From NCBI RefSeq assembly GCF_020037125.1, contig NZ_JAIQDG010000006.1, positions 124,001-188,000 of the forward strand: DNA of 64,000 nucleotides, given 5' to 3'. The translations under genes and the position numbers were made by a program. Source of the DNA: Myxococcus sp. RHSTA-1-4. Its GTDB lineage: Bacteria; Myxococcota; Myxococcia; Myxococcales; Myxococcaceae. Below, piece after piece: positions 7,959 through 17,709 of this stretch (position 1 is the first letter of the stretch; each line of letters starts with the position of its first letter). Under the pieces are notes generated by a model that was not told the DNA's origin, ran no database searches, and worked only from the letters and a program-made list of their open reading frames with translations.

Positions 7959-8915
7959 TCAGTAGACGGGCCAATCCGGACAAGCCAGATCAGTGGGGCC
8001 GTTGCGCCAGGAGGCGTACGCGGCCTCGTCGGCGACGGGCCATGGGTGGCCGAAGGCCTTCGCGAAGTACTCGCCCCAGTGGGGCTGCGAGCCGTCCAGG
8101 TCGGTGAAGCCGTACTCGCGCGCGAGCCCCCAGGAGCTGAAGACCCGGCCGGCCTTGGTGCCCACATGCGGATCGGCCGCGAGCGCCGCCACCGCCCGCC
8201 CCACGTACGCGGGCGACTCCGAGGCGATGAAGTGCGGGTCCTTCTTCGCGCCGTCGCGCCAGTTCGCCTCCGTCACCCCGAAGTTCTCCAGCATCTCCTC
8301 CGAGCGCAGGAAGCCCGGCGTCAGCGCCAGCGCCGTCACCTTCGTCCGGCGCAAGTCGCGCGACATGGTGAAGGCGATGCGGATGACCGACAGCTTCACC
8401 AGGTCGTACCAGAGGCTGCCACGGTAGCCGAAGGAGTCACCGTCCGTGATTTCGATGATGAGGCCCCGGTCCTGCTCCACCATGAGCGGCACGGCGTGGC
8501 GGCTGGTGATGAGGTGCGTGAAGACGGCGCGCTCGTACATGCGCTGGCCATTGGCGGCGGACTGCTTCCAGAACGGCGGGCCGAACTCGGCCAGCGCATC
8601 CCCGCCCCAGATGTCGTTCACCAGCACGTCGAGCCGGCCCTGCTCACTCCGGATGCGCTCGCACAGGGCCACGACCTCCTCCTCGACCGAGTGGTCCACC
8701 CGCACCGCGAGGCCGCGCCCGCCGCGCGCGGTTACGAGCTCCGCCGTCTCCTCGATGGTCTCCGGGCGCTTGTCGCCGGACGCGGGCCTGCCGCGCACGC
8801 TGCGCCCCGTGCAGTACACAGTGGCTCCGGCCTCGCCGAGCATGGTGGCGATGCCCCGCCCGGCTCCGCGCGTGGCGCCGGCGACGAGTGCGATGCGTCC
8901 TTCGAGTGGCTTCAT
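7959..8915 (-). CDS. SDR family NAD(P)-dependent oxidoreductase
   Basis: A 318-aa short-chain dehydrogenase. The dinucleotide-binding motif VAGATRGAGRGIA is at about residues 10-22, the NDIWGG segment stands for the usual NNAG, and the catalytic pair is in W-Y-D-L-V-K (Tyr-x-x-x-Lys). The protein is longer than the classical 250 aa, with a C-terminal extension (EYGFTDLDGSQPHWGEYF) shared with a group of SDRs of unknown substrate. ATG 8915 follows AGGGAGAG and gives the normal SDR N-terminus; the open frame goes 20 codons further. It is divergent from a WYL regulator, with a large palindrome between them, so it is probably that regulator's target. Confidence 0.8.
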   Translation of the reverse strand: MKPLEGRIALVAGATRGAGRGIATMLGEAGATVYCTGRSVRGRPASGDKRPETIEETAELVTARGGRGLAVRVDHSVEEEVVALCERIRSEQGRLDVLVNDIWGGDALAEFGPPFWKQSAANGQRMYERAVFTHLITSRHAVPLMVEQDRGLIIEITDGDSFGYRGSLWYDLVKLSVIRIAFTMSRDLRRTKVTALALTPGFLRSEEMLENFGVTEANWRDGAKKDPHFIASESPAYVGRAVAALAADPHVGTKAGRVFSSWGLAREYGFTDLDGSQPHWGEYFAKAFGHPWPVADEAAYASWRNGPTDLACPDWPVY

Positions 8916-8960
8916 GGGCTGGCTCTCCCTGGGCGTCAGGTTCACCCAGGCATCCTGCCG

Positions 8961-8993
8961 GGGGAATCCTGACATCCAGTGTCATGATTCCCC
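8961..8993. promoter_or_regulatory. Near-perfect 33-bp palindrome, putative WYL-regulator operator
   Basis: The two arms are GGGGAATCCTGACA (8961-8974) and TGTCATGATTCCCC (8980-8993), separated by TCCAG. They match in 13 of 14 positions. The inner TGACA-N5-TGTCA is the most symmetric core. It lies midway between the divergent SDR gene and WYL regulator starts (8915 and 9021), where an operator controlling both would be expected. Binding by the adjacent regulator is inferred. Confidence 0.6.
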
Positions 8994-9020
8994 GCGTACA
9001 CTTCCGCGCCGGATTCCCCC

Positions 9021-10001
9021 ATGCGTGCCGACCGACTCGTCCGATTGACGCTGCTGCTCCAGACCCGCCCGAAGATGACGGCGGGTGAGCTGGCTCGCGA
9101 GCTCCAGGTCTCCGAGCGCACCATCCACCGAGACCTGGACGCGCTCTCCGGCGCGGGCGTGCCGGTGTACGCGACGCGGGGCGCGGCGGGCGGTGTTGCA
9201 TTGATGGAGGGATGGCGCATACAGCTCACCGGACTCACCCGCGCGGAACTGCACGCGCTGGCGACGGTGGGCGCGCCGGGTGCCCTGGAGGATTTGGGAC
9301 TGTCGGCGCCGTTACGCACGGGGATGGTGAAGCTCGCTGCGGCGCTGCCCGCCATCCAGCAGCCCGCGCTGAAGTACGCGCGCCAGCGCCTCCATGTGGA
9401 CGCGTCGTCATGGTTCTCCGAGCGCGAGCCCGTCCCGCACCTCGCCGTGCTGAGGGACGCGGTGTGGCAGGACCGGCGGGTGTCGCTGGTGTACCGGGAC
9501 TTCGAGGGCAAGCGAGGCAGGCGCGTGGTGGACCCGTACGCGCTCGTCATCAAGGCGGACCGCTGGTACCTCGTCGCGGGAAACGGAGAGGAGCCGCGCG
9601 TCTACCGGGGCTCGCGCGTGGAGGGGGCGAAGCTGCTGCCGGAGACGTTCGTCCGGCCCGAGCGCTTCGACCTTCCCGCGTTCTGGAGGGAGTGGTGCAA
9701 GCGCTTCGCGGAGAAGCGGGCCACGTATGAAGTCACGGTGCGGCTCACGGCGGAGGCAGCCGAGGCCCTGAAGCAGCTTCGGCCTCCGGCCGACCGGGCG
9801 CGCCTCGAGTCGGCCTCGGAAGCCCGGGACGGCACCCGGACCGTCACCGTGGACTTCGAGCGGGAGACGATTGCGCTCTCACAACTCTGCGAGGTGGGCG
9901 GAGGCGTCGAGGTGCTCGCTCCGGAAACACTGCGGAGCCGGCTCGTCTCGCTGGCGAGAGGAATCCTGGCGGTGCATGGCCGCGCGGCTCCGAAGCGGTA
10001 A
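9021..10001 (+). CDS. YafY-type transcriptional regulator with HTH and WYL domains
   Basis: A 326-aa protein. The N-terminal winged helix (RLVRLTLLLQTRPKMTAGEL, then LQVSERTIHRDLDALSGAG, about residues 5-47) is the HTH_11 type used by DeoR/YafY regulators. The middle WYL domain (about 140-215) shows LVYRDFEGKRGRRVVDPYAL and KADRWYLVAG. A WCX-type C-terminal domain follows to about residue 320. WYL domains are thought to sense small ligands or nucleic acids. ATG 9021 gives the usual MRADRL start. The ligand is unknown. The neighbouring SDR gene and shared palindrome suggest local control, probably repression of both. Confidence 0.87.
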   Translation: MRADRLVRLTLLLQTRPKMTAGELARELQVSERTIHRDLDALSGAGVPVYATRGAAGGVALMEGWRIQLTGLTRAELHALATVGAPGALEDLGLSAPLRTGMVKLAAALPAIQQPALKYARQRLHVDASSWFSEREPVPHLAVLRDAVWQDRRVSLVYRDFEGKRGRRVVDPYALVIKADRWYLVAGNGEEPRVYRGSRVEGAKLLPETFVRPERFDLPAFWREWCKRFAEKRATYEVTVRLTAEAAEALKQLRPPADRARLESASEARDGTRTVTVDFERETIALSQLCEVGGGVEVLAPETLRSRLVSLARGILAVHGRAAPKR

Positions 10002-10080
10002 CAGCCACAATGTCAGACCTGGCAGGGCCTGGGGTGCAGAGGCACTGAAGTGCCGTCTGTGCGTGGTATTGTGGCCTTGC

Positions 10081-10947
10081 ATGGAAAGCATTTCTCTGAG
10101 GGGAACTTCCGCCCGAGCTCTGCTCCTGGGCGTGGCACTGATGCTGCCGGGACTGGCGCTCGCGCAGAACTCCGCCTCCATCGCGACAGCAGTTGAGGGG
10201 CAGGAGGCCGGGTTCCGGGCACGCCTGCAAACGGCAGCGCGACTCTATGAGGAACTGGAGTACGAACAGTCCCTCGAGGCGCTATTCCATGCGAAGGCCC
10301 AGGCCAGAAGCGACGAGGACAGGGTCCAGGTAGCGCTGTACAGGGGAATCGTGCTGGCGGACCTCGGTCAGCGGCCCCAGTCACTCACGGCCTTCCGTGA
10401 GGCCCTGTCCCTGAACCTGGACGCACGGCTTCCGGTGAGGGTGTCCCCCAAGGTGGAACGGGACTTCGAAAACGTACGCGAAGAGCTGCGGAGCACACGC
10501 GCGGCGGAGGCTCGCGCGCAGTCACGACCGCGGACACTCCCCTCCCCCCATGAGCCCTCCAACACCGACCGGCCCGTCCAATCCTCCGAGCAGCCTCCGG
10601 GCCTGGTCACGCCCCCGATGCCTTCCGCGCCGACGGTGGACGTGAATTCCCCCCAACTCCATGAGGAGCGCTCGCGCGGACTCCGCCCCCTCCCGCTGGT
10701 GTTGCTGGGTGCAGGGGTGGTTGCCGGCGGAGTGGGCGGATACTTCGGCCTCCAGTCCCGGGGCAACATCCAGGACGCGCGAGAGACGTTCCGCATGGAA
10801 GCCCGAAGCAGTCACCTCGAAGAGGCCCGGAGTCAGGCGCTCGTCGCGAACATCCTTTTCGGGGCGGCCATCACAGCCGCGGCAGGCGCTGCCTTTACCT
10901 GGTTCACGAGCCATGAGACCGGGCGTGTCGCGGAGGTGTCCCCGTGA
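10081..10947 (+). CDS. Exported TPR-like protein with C-terminal membrane segments
   Basis: A 288-aa protein with signal peptide (about 25 residues, ALLLGVALMLPGLALAQ), then a helical TPR-like stretch (about 45-125: ARLYEELEYEQSLEALFHAK, VALYRGIVLADLGQ, SLTAFREALSLN). A Pro/Ser-rich linker follows (about 140-195), then two hydrophobic segments (LPLVLLGAGVVAGGVGGYFG and ILFGAAITAAAGAAFTWF). This plan, TPR plus linker plus paired helices, is frequent in myxobacterial proteins of unknown role. ATG 10081 is chosen for its signal peptide, though the frame is open from 9871. Its stop overlaps the next start (GTGA), so it is coupled to the MopE-like lipoprotein. Confidence 0.6.
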   Translation: MESISLRGTSARALLLGVALMLPGLALAQNSASIATAVEGQEAGFRARLQTAARLYEELEYEQSLEALFHAKAQARSDEDRVQVALYRGIVLADLGQRPQSLTAFREALSLNLDARLPVRVSPKVERDFENVREELRSTRAAEARAQSRPRTLPSPHEPSNTDRPVQSSEQPPGLVTPPMPSAPTVDVNSPQLHEERSRGLRPLPLVLLGAGVVAGGVGGYFGLQSRGNIQDARETFRMEARSSHLEEARSQALVANILFGAAITAAAGAAFTWFTSHETGRVAEVSP

Positions 10948-13061
10948 TTCGCGCGACAGCCGTACTCCTCTTGCTCCTGAGCGCATGCACCGTGCCGAGC
11001 CTCGAAGAACTCGGCGGATGCACCGTGAGCGACGAGGGGGTAGATGCCGTCCTTGAAGAAGGAAACACCTGCAAGGCCGTGCAGCTCAGCATTGTCTACA
11101 GCGGTTTCCGCCCTGGTTGTGTACTCGTGGTGGCCCGCGATGTGAACCGCGGCCTGGAGCTGTCCACGGAGGTGGCGGGCAAGGGTGAGCCCACCGGAGG
11201 CTCCCTCGTGGTGGGCGTGTTCCCCCCAGACAGCTGGAGCGACACCGTTGAGCTGGTGGCCCAGGCTTACGAGCGGACCTGCGCGGGCGAATCGGTAGTG
11301 AGCAACTCGGAGCGCATCACGCTAGCGCGCGGCCAGACCGCCACGACAACCTTGCGGTTGCTCGCGACGGACGCGGATCAGGACGGCTACGTGGATGTCC
11401 TCAGCGGCGGCACGGACTGCCAGGACAGCGAGCCCTCCATGTACCCGGGCGCAACGGAACGCTGCAACGACGTGGACGACAACTGCAACGGCCAGCCGGA
11501 CGCGGTGGAGCTGTCGCTGGGCCAGGGCTGCACCAATGCCCAGAACTGCGCGGGCACCTTCCGCTGTGGAAGCAACGGCGAGGTCGTCTGCACCATCCCC
11601 AACGCCATCGTGGCGACCCCGGACTTGGACCAGGACGGGCACGGAGACAAAAACGCCAGGCCCGTGGAATTCTGCACCGACATACCAGCGGGCTACACCA
11701 CGAACGCGGCGGATGACTGTGACGACACCCGCGCCGGCGTGCGTCCCGGCGCGCTGGAGCGCTGCAACGACCTGGATGACAACTGCGATGGCAACCTGAA
11801 CGAGGGCTTCCCCACGCCCGGCTCGGCCTGCACGGACGCGGCCACCCAGTGCGGCGGCCAGTACGCGTGCGACACCATCACTGGGGATGCCGTCTGCCAG
11901 CTCATGCAGCCTCCGTCGAGCTGGGTGCTCGACGCGGACATTGACGGGTACGGCAGCGGCACGGCCATCCAGTCGTGCTTCTCTCCGGGCACCGGGTACG
12001 TCACTCAGGCTGGCGACTGCAACGAGGGGAATCCGTTCACCTACCCGGGCGCGCCGGAGCTGTGCGACCTGGAGGACAACGACTGCGACACCCAGCCCGA
12101 GGCCGCGGCCGTGTGCCCGAACGGTGCGCCAGCCTGGAGTGAACAGACCGTCGGCTCGGGAAGCCAGGTGTGGAACTCGGTTTCCACCTGGACGGCCGGG
12201 GGTGTCTGGGCCGTCGGTGAGAACAACCGCCGCGCCGTGGTGTCGCCGGGGAGCACCACCTTCAACGTCACCACGGCCGGATGTGGCAACGTCGGCACCA
12301 ACGCCTCGAACTCCACCGCCTGGTCCAGCGTGTGGTCAGACCCGGCCAACAGCGGCCGCGCCTGGTTCGGCTCCCTCGGAGGCCGGCAGGCCTGGCAGTT
12401 CCCCACCGCTTCGGGCTGCACCGAAGTCACCCTCACCGGCGTGGCCACCTACGGCATGGTGGGCCTGCGAGACACCGGGAGCCTCCTCATCTACGGCGCG
12501 AGCGACAGCTCGATTTCCGGCGAGGGACTGGCCTTCATCTGGACCGGCGTCGACACGGTGACCTTCAACAACACCTCCACCAACCCCATCCTCCCCGTGT
12601 ACGACGTCCACGGCGTTTCGCGCGACACCCTCTTCCTGGTCGGCGGGTACGACAGCACGCCCTCGCCCCGCGCGTACCGCTATGACCCCGCCAACAACCT
12701 GTGGGTGAACGAGAACATCCAGCACAGCGTTTCAGGCGTGGCCCGCCTCGTGGGTGTCTGGGTGGTGAACACGAAGCTCGCCTTCGCCGTGGGTGACTCC
12801 GGCTCCGCGGTGAGGTGGAACGGCACGACCTGGAGCAAGCTGACCTTCCCCAACACCCACAACCTCACCTCCGTCGTCGCCTTCGGCGCATCCTCGGCCT
12901 ATGCCACCTGCGCGAGTGGCCACATCTACCGGTACAACGGCCAGAGCTGGCAGCAGATCCACGCCGTCTCCGGCGCCCGGCTCAACGACATCGCCGGCAC
13001 CAGCCCAGAGGATCTGTGGGTGGTGGGCGATGGAGGTCGAATCCTCCACTGGCCGAGGTGA
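10944..13061 (+). CDS. MopE-like metal-binding-motif lipoprotein with propeller-like C-terminus
   Basis: A 705-aa lipoprotein (MIRATAVLLLLLSAC, GTG start overlapping the previous stop). After an approximately 130-residue N-terminal domain come three Cys/Asp-rich repeats of the 'putative metal-binding motif' seen in MopE: DADQDGYVD...CNDVDDNCNG, DLDQDGHGD...CNDLDDNCDG and DADIDGYGS...CDLEDNDCDT (about residues 145-385). The Asp ladders suggest calcium binding. The last 320 residues hold repeated short strands (TAGGVWAVGENNRR, GVSRDTLFLVGGYDS, SPEDLWVVGDGGRILHW) like a beta-propeller. It is probably on the cell surface. The exact function is unknown; a hairpin with a T tract follows the stop. 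Confidence 0.7.
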   Translation: MIRATAVLLLLLSACTVPSLEELGGCTVSDEGVDAVLEEGNTCKAVQLSIVYSGFRPGCVLVVARDVNRGLELSTEVAGKGEPTGGSLVVGVFPPDSWSDTVELVAQAYERTCAGESVVSNSERITLARGQTATTTLRLLATDADQDGYVDVLSGGTDCQDSEPSMYPGATERCNDVDDNCNGQPDAVELSLGQGCTNAQNCAGTFRCGSNGEVVCTIPNAIVATPDLDQDGHGDKNARPVEFCTDIPAGYTTNAADDCDDTRAGVRPGALERCNDLDDNCDGNLNEGFPTPGSACTDAATQCGGQYACDTITGDAVCQLMQPPSSWVLDADIDGYGSGTAIQSCFSPGTGYVTQAGDCNEGNPFTYPGAPELCDLEDNDCDTQPEAAAVCPNGAPAWSEQTVGSGSQVWNSVSTWTAGGVWAVGENNRRAVVSPGSTTFNVTTAGCGNVGTNASNSTAWSSVWSDPANSGRAWFGSLGGRQAWQFPTASGCTEVTLTGVATYGMVGLRDTGSLLIYGASDSSISGEGLAFIWTGVDTVTFNNTSTNPILPVYDVHGVSRDTLFLVGGYDSTPSPRAYRYDPANNLWVNENIQHSVSGVARLVGVWVVNTKLAFAVGDSGSAVRWNGTTWSKLTFPNTHNLTSVVAFGASSAYATCASGHIYRYNGQSWQQIHAVSGARLNDIAGTSPEDLWVVGDGGRILHWPR

Positions 13062-13089
13062 TACCGCGGCTCCCCAGGACACGGCACAC

Positions 13090-13114
13090 GAGGCGGGGGG
13101 AACCCCTCTTTTTT
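13090..13114 (+). terminator. Intrinsic terminator after the MopE-like gene
   Basis: GGGG (13095-13098), a GGAA tetraloop, CCCC (13103-13106), then a run of six T from 13109. Outer G-C and G-U pairs may extend the stem to 13090. It lies 30 nt after the stop, in a convergent gap. Confidence 0.6.
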
Positions 13115-13220
13115 GGAACTGCACGGCTCCGCCCCTTTGCCAGGCGCACCCGCCGAACCATGGCGGCGCCCCAAGAGCAGCAGCTCGCCGGCATTGCCCA
13201 GCACTCTCGAGGCCCCCGCC

Positions 13221-15350
13221 CTACTCCACCTCCAGGTTGAGCTTGAACATGTTGGGCTCGCCCGCCTTCACCTCGATGGTCCTCGTCACGTCCTTCCCCA
13301 GCTCCTTGTTGACGAGCCGCAGGGTGTGCCTGCCCACGGACACCTCGACGGGCGCGAGCGGCGTCTGGCCGAGCACCTTCCCGTCGAGCGACACGATGGC
13401 ATAGGGACGGATGCGTAACTCCAGGGTGCCCTTTGCCGCCGGCCGGGGACGCTGAACAGCCGGAGCAGTGCGCTTCTTCTCCACGACCGGCGTCTTCGCC
13501 GGCTCGGAGGCAGGAGGGGCTTCGGATTTCCCCTCGGGCGCGGCGGTATCGCTGGCGGGCTTCACTTCCGAGGGAGGAGGGACTCCGCCCGCCGGCTTCG
13601 TGCTCTCACTCGGCGCCGCTGGAGCAACAGCAGGCGCGGCGGCAATCGCCGGTGCCTCCGTGGAGGCGGCCTCTCGCACGGCCGAGCCCTGCTCCGCGGG
13701 CCGCGCCTCGGCCGCGCGCGCCCCATCCCCACTTGAAGCCGTGTCCTTCACCTTCCCGGGAGGCAGCGGCTCCACCTCCACCGGCACGGCCTTCTTCGAG
13801 CCCGAGTCCGTACCGAACAGCGCGAAGCCTCCGCCCACCGTGAGCAGCACCCCGCCCACGGCCGCCGCCACAAGCATCCCGGGCTTCTTCCGGGCCCCGG
13901 GCGCGGTGAGCTCCGCGCTCCGCGTGTGCACCCCATCCTCGGAGTCCTCCTGTGCTCCCGCGTCGGCCGAAGCCGATTGCGAGGTGATAGCAGGCATCGG
14001 CGTCGTCGGCGCCATGACCACGTCCGGCGGCGCCTTCCACGACGCTCCCGACTGACGCTTCCCCACCGCCGCCAGGCCGGGCATCGGCTGCGTCGCGCGC
14101 TCCTCGCCCCGGATGCGCGAGGGAGTCTGTACCGCCCGTTCCTGCACCGTCGACCGCTCCGAGGGCGACGGCACCGCCCGCTCCTGCACGGTCGACCGGC
14201 TCGCGGGAGACTCCGCCGCGAGCTCCTTCATCGTGGACCGCTCCGGCGCGCGCTCCACGGGAGGTGCCGGCGGCAGCTCCCGCACCGCGGACCGCATCGC
14301 GATGGGCATCGGCGTCGTGGGCGACGTGGAGTCCACCGGCACCTCCATGGACTTCCGCGCCGTCTCCGGCTTCGGCCCCGTCCCGAACGCCCCGCGCGGC
14401 GTCGCCGACCGAGGCGGCGTCCCCCCCACCTGCGCGCCCCCCGTCTCCACCATCCACTGCCCCACGAACTGGGCAATCTGGTACGCGCCCACCGACTCGC
14501 CGGTGGACATGATGAACCGCTCCAGATCCGCCTGGAGCGCGCGGCAGTCCGGGTAGCGCTTCTCGCGGTCCTTCTCCAGCGCCCTGTCCAGCACCTGCTG
14601 CAAGGCCCCCGGCAAATCCGGCCGGCGCTGCGTGGCGGGGATGAACGCCTCGAACAGGATGGCCTGCATCACGCTCACGTCCGTGGTGGCATCGAACGGC
14701 CGCTTCCCCGTGAGCAGCTCGTACAGCACGACGCCGAGCGCATAGACGTCCACCCGCCGGTCCAGCGGCTTCGTCTGGAGCTGCTCGGGTGGCATGTACG
14801 CCACCTTGCCCTTCACCACGCCCGTCTGCGTGCGGTGACTCTGCCCCGCCACCTTGGCGATGCCGAAGTCCACCACCTTCACCGCGCCCTGCCGCGACAC
14901 CAGGATGTTGTCCGGGCTCACGTCGCGGTGAATCAGCCCCAGCGGCTCGCCCGTGGCCGAATCCCGGAAGTCGTGCGCGTAGGCCAGCCCCTCCGCGGCG
15001 AAGGCCACCAGCTTCGCGCACAGCGCCGGAGGCAGCGGCTCCGCCTGCGCGCGCTTCACCAGCTTGCGCAGGTTCGGCCCGTCGATGAGCTCCATCGCCA
15101 GGAAGAAGCTGCCCTCGGCCTCACCGAAGTCGAAAATCTGCACGACGTTCGGGTGCTCGAGCTGGGCCGCCAGCTTGGCCTCGCCCAGGAACATCTCCAC
15201 GAACGCGGGGTCCTCCGCCAGGTGGGGAAGAATGCGCTTGAGCACGAGCGTCTTCTCGAAGCCCATCGGACCGGCGGCCTTCGCGAGATAGACCTCCGCC
15301 ATGCCCCCCGTGGCGAGCTTCCGCACCAGCTGGTACTTCCCAAGTTGCAT
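13221..15350 (-). CDS. Transmembrane serine/threonine protein kinase with PEGA-like C-terminus
   Basis: A 709-aa eukaryotic-type (Hanks) kinase. Kinase domain about residues 5-275: Gly loop [19 protein letters not shown], catalytic loop [20 protein letters not shown] and MPPEQ activation-segment end, so all key residues look present. A long Pro/Ser/Thr/Arg-rich linker with repeated RSTVQERA-type segments (about 340-430) follows, then one membrane helix (about 490-512). The outside part is Ala/Pro-rich and ends in a PEGA-like beta domain ([20 protein letters not shown]..., about 640-709), often tied to the cell wall or surface. It faces the second kinase across a 130-nt divergent promoter region. 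The ligand and targets are not visible. Confidence 0.85.
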   Translation of the reverse strand: MQLGKYQLVRKLATGGMAEVYLAKAAGPMGFEKTLVLKRILPHLAEDPAFVEMFLGEAKLAAQLEHPNVVQIFDFGEAEGSFFLAMELIDGPNLRKLVKRAQAEPLPPALCAKLVAFAAEGLAYAHDFRDSATGEPLGLIHRDVSPDNILVSRQGAVKVVDFGIAKVAGQSHRTQTGVVKGKVAYMPPEQLQTKPLDRRVDVYALGVVLYELLTGKRPFDATTDVSVMQAILFEAFIPATQRRPDLPGALQQVLDRALEKDREKRYPDCRALQADLERFIMSTGESVGAYQIAQFVGQWMVETGGAQVGGTPPRSATPRGAFGTGPKPETARKSMEVPVDSTSPTTPMPIAMRSAVRELPPAPPVERAPERSTMKELAAESPASRSTVQERAVPSPSERSTVQERAVQTPSRIRGEERATQPMPGLAAVGKRQSGASWKAPPDVVMAPTTPMPAITSQSASADAGAQEDSEDGVHTRSAELTAPGARKKPGMLVAAAVGGVLLTVGGGFALFGTDSGSKKAVPVEVEPLPPGKVKDTASSGDGARAAEARPAEQGSAVREAASTEAPAIAAAPAVAPAAPSESTKPAGGVPPPSEVKPASDTAAPEGKSEAPPASEPAKTPVVEKKRTAPAVQRPRPAAKGTLELRIRPYAIVSLDGKVLGQTPLAPVEVSVGRHTLRLVNKELGKDVTRTIEVKAGEPNMFKLNLEVE

Positions 15351-15440
15351 TTGGATTCGGGTTCTCCCAGGTTTGATGGGAATTTAAAACCCACCTCGGG
15401 CCGCACTGCCCAACTCCAGGCAATCGAGCGGATAACCTGT

Positions 15441-15470
15441 TTGACCCTGACCCGACGTGGTCCGTAGGAT
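15441..15470 (+). promoter_or_regulatory. Possible sigma-70-type promoter for the soluble kinase
   Basis: TTGACC (15441-15446), an 18-nt spacer, then TAGGAT (15465-15470). The start codon is at 15481 with no clear Shine-Dalgarno, so a transcript from this site would have almost no leader. Based on sequence resemblance only. Confidence 0.3.
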
Positions 15471-15480
15471 CTCCGCATCC

Positions 15481-16614
15481 ATGCCCCTGAAGGTCATTGG
15501 TCCCTACCGCGTCCTGGAGACGCTTGGCAGTGGCGGGGCAGGGACCGTGTACCGGGCCCTGGACCGCCGCACCAACGACGAGGTCGCGCTGAAGCTGCTC
15601 TCCGGCGGCCCGGCGTTGGACGCGCGTGCCGCGCGCAGGCTCGCTCGCGAGTTCGAGACGCTCGCGGACCTGTCCCACCCCAACGTGGTGAAGGTCTTCG
15701 AGTCCGGCGTCCACGAGGGCGTGCCGTACCTCACCATGGAGCTCATCGAGGGGCTCACCCTCCGCCACTACCTGGACATGAGCAGCGAGAACCTGCTCTC
15801 CCACCCCACCGGCTACAGCACCCCGCGAAGCCCCCTGTCCATCCGGCGCACCGCGGACGACGACTTCGGCCCCGGCAGCGAGTCGGACTCGATGGCCGAC
15901 TCCGAAGAGGATGGAGAGCGCGTCTTCGGCCTGGCCGCCTTCGCCGACGAGGCCCCCAGCGAGGACCTGGCCAGCTTCACCGGCGGCGGCATGCCGGCGG
16001 CGGCCATCGACTCCGACGACTCGATGGAGGGCTTCGCGCCTCCGCCCCCCACCTCGAAGCGGCCGGAGCTGGAGGAGCGCGACCGCGTCCAGCGCGTGGA
16101 GGACCTCAACCGCCCGGAGCGGATGGGACGCCTCAAGGACGCCATGCTCCAGGTCTGCGAGGCCCTGGCCTACATCCACGGCCACGGGCTGGTGCACCGG
16201 GACCTCAAGCCCTCCAACATCATGGTGGACGAGGACCGGCAGGTGAGGCTGATGGACTTCGGCCTCGCCAAGTTCCTCGCGGACGACGTGGCGATTACCG
16301 AGGCCGGCAAGCTGGTGGGCACCTACCGCTACATGGCCCCGGAGCAGATTCTGGGTGAGCCGCTGGACGGACGCTCGGACCTGTACAGCCTCGGGGTCAT
16401 CCTCTATGAGCTCTTGAGCGGGCGGCCCCCCTTCGACGCGAAGACGCCGCACGAGCTCTGGCGCCAGGTGCTGGAGACGGAGCCGCCACCGGTGCTGGCG
16501 CTGAACCTTCATGGGGACCCGCAGCTCGCGCGCGTGGCCCACCGCCTCATCCGCAAGGAGCCGGACGACCGGTTCCAGACGGCCGAGGAAGTCTACGAGG
16601 CCCTTTCCGAGTGA
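15481..16614 (+). CDS. Soluble serine/threonine protein kinase with a long acidic insert
   Basis: A 377-aa Hanks-type kinase with no membrane helix. Gly loop [12 protein letters not shown], the Lys in EVALKLL, catalytic loop VHRDLKPSN (residues 238-246, Asp241), DFGLAKF and APEQ are all present. The oddity is an insert of about 115 residues (about 100-217) between the N-lobe (ends YLDMSSE) and helix E (starts [12 protein letters not shown]). It is rich in Ser/Asp/Glu and probably disordered. ATG 15481 starts the conserved [16 protein letters not shown]; upstream codons are not supported. The stop overlaps the RluA-type gene as GTGA, so the two are made together. Confidence 0.85.
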   Translation: MPLKVIGPYRVLETLGSGGAGTVYRALDRRTNDEVALKLLSGGPALDARAARRLAREFETLADLSHPNVVKVFESGVHEGVPYLTMELIEGLTLRHYLDMSSENLLSHPTGYSTPRSPLSIRRTADDDFGPGSESDSMADSEEDGERVFGLAAFADEAPSEDLASFTGGGMPAAAIDSDDSMEGFAPPPPTSKRPELEERDRVQRVEDLNRPERMGRLKDAMLQVCEALAYIHGHGLVHRDLKPSNIMVDEDRQVRLMDFGLAKFLADDVAITEAGKLVGTYRYMAPEQILGEPLDGRSDLYSLGVILYELLSGRPPFDAKTPHELWRQVLETEPPPVLALNLHGDPQLARVAHRLIRKEPDDRFQTAEEVYEALSE

Positions 16615-17561
16615 ACCCTCCCAAGCTGCACACCCTCACCGTGGACGCCGCGAAGGCGGGCCAGCGGGTGGACCTCTTCGTCGGTGAAGCCCTGGGCCTG
16701 TCCCGCGCGCGCCTCAAGCGCCTCTTCGAGGCCGGCGCGGTGAAGGTGAACGGCCGCACGGCGAAGAAGGGCCTGACGCTGGTGGCCGGGCAGAACGTCT
16801 CCGTGGAGGTGGAGGAGGAGTCGCGCGAGGCGGTGCCCGACACCGGCTTCCCCCTCGTCGTGCTGCACGAGGATTCGGCCCTGGTCTTCGTGGACAAGCC
16901 CGCGGGCCGGCCCTCGCATCCCTTGCAGCCCGGGGAGACGGGCACCGTGGCCAACGCCCTGGTCGCGCGCTACCCCGAGTGCGCGCAGGCGTCCGTGGAC
17001 CCGCGCGAGGGCGGCCTGTGCCACCGCCTGGACGTGGAGACCTCCGGCGTGCTGGTGGCGGCGCGCACGCGGCAGGCGTGGACCACGGTGCGCGAGGCCT
17101 TCGGTGGGCGCTCGGTGGACAAGCGCTACCTCGCGCTGGTGACGGGCCCCCTGGCGGATGAGGGCGACATCGACGTGCCCCTGCGCCACCACCCCCGGCA
17201 CCCGGACCGCGTGGAGCCCGCGCCCCACGGAGCGGAGGATGCCCGCGAGGCGGTGTCCCGTTTCACGGTGCTGGCACGCACGGGGGAATACAGCCTCGTG
17301 GAGGTGCAGATTCTCACCGGCGTGCTGCACCAGGTGCGCGCGCACCTCGCGGGGGTTGGCGCGCCCATCGTCGGGGACACGCTGTACGGCGGGCGCGAGG
17401 CGCCGGGCCTGGGCCGCTTCTTCCTGCACGCCCGCTCGCTGTCCCTCCCCCACCCGGAGACGCAGCGGCAGCTTCGCGTGAGCAGCCCCCTTCCGGCGGA
17501 GCTGCGCGCGGAGCTGGAGCGCCTGGGCCTGCCCCTGCCTCCGGGCGAGCACCAGGGCTGA
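16611..17561 (+). CDS. RluA-family RNA pseudouridine synthase
   Basis: A 316-aa protein that isomerises uridine in rRNA or tRNA. An N-terminal S4 RNA-binding domain (about residues 15-75: [22 protein letters not shown]) is followed by the catalytic domain with [12 protein letters not shown], carrying the nucleophilic Asp of the HRLD motif, then RYLALVTG and [23 protein letters not shown], typical of RluA/RluD. The start GTG at 16611 overlaps the kinase stop by 4 nt. Which uridine it modifies cannot be read from sequence. Coupling to a kinase gene is unusual and may reflect co-expression only. Confidence 0.9.
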   Translation: MNPPKLHTLTVDAAKAGQRVDLFVGEALGLSRARLKRLFEAGAVKVNGRTAKKGLTLVAGQNVSVEVEEESREAVPDTGFPLVVLHEDSALVFVDKPAGRPSHPLQPGETGTVANALVARYPECAQASVDPREGGLCHRLDVETSGVLVAARTRQAWTTVREAFGGRSVDKRYLALVTGPLADEGDIDVPLRHHPRHPDRVEPAPHGAEDAREAVSRFTVLARTGEYSLVEVQILTGVLHQVRAHLAGVGAPIVGDTLYGGREAPGLGRFFLHARSLSLPHPETQRQLRVSSPLPAELRAELERLGLPLPPGEHQG

Positions 17562-17599
17562 CTCCGCCCGGCGCCGCATGGCGTCCGGTACCGCCCGCC

Positions 17600-17620
17600 G
17601 CCCCGGCACCCGGCCGGGGC
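17600..17620. terminator. Strong GC hairpin in a convergent gap
   Basis: GCCCCGGC (17600-17607) pairs perfectly with GCCGGGGC (17613-17620) around a 5-nt loop, between the convergent pseudouridine synthase and yjbQ genes. There is no U tract on either strand, so termination is only suggested by position. Confidence 0.3.
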
Positions 17621-17709
17621 CTCGCCCTCACGCCGTGCCGGGGTGCCGGAGCCTCGCCCGCACCACCTGACACGTCACCCGCGTCAACCCACCCCGTCAG
17701 GGTGTGCCC

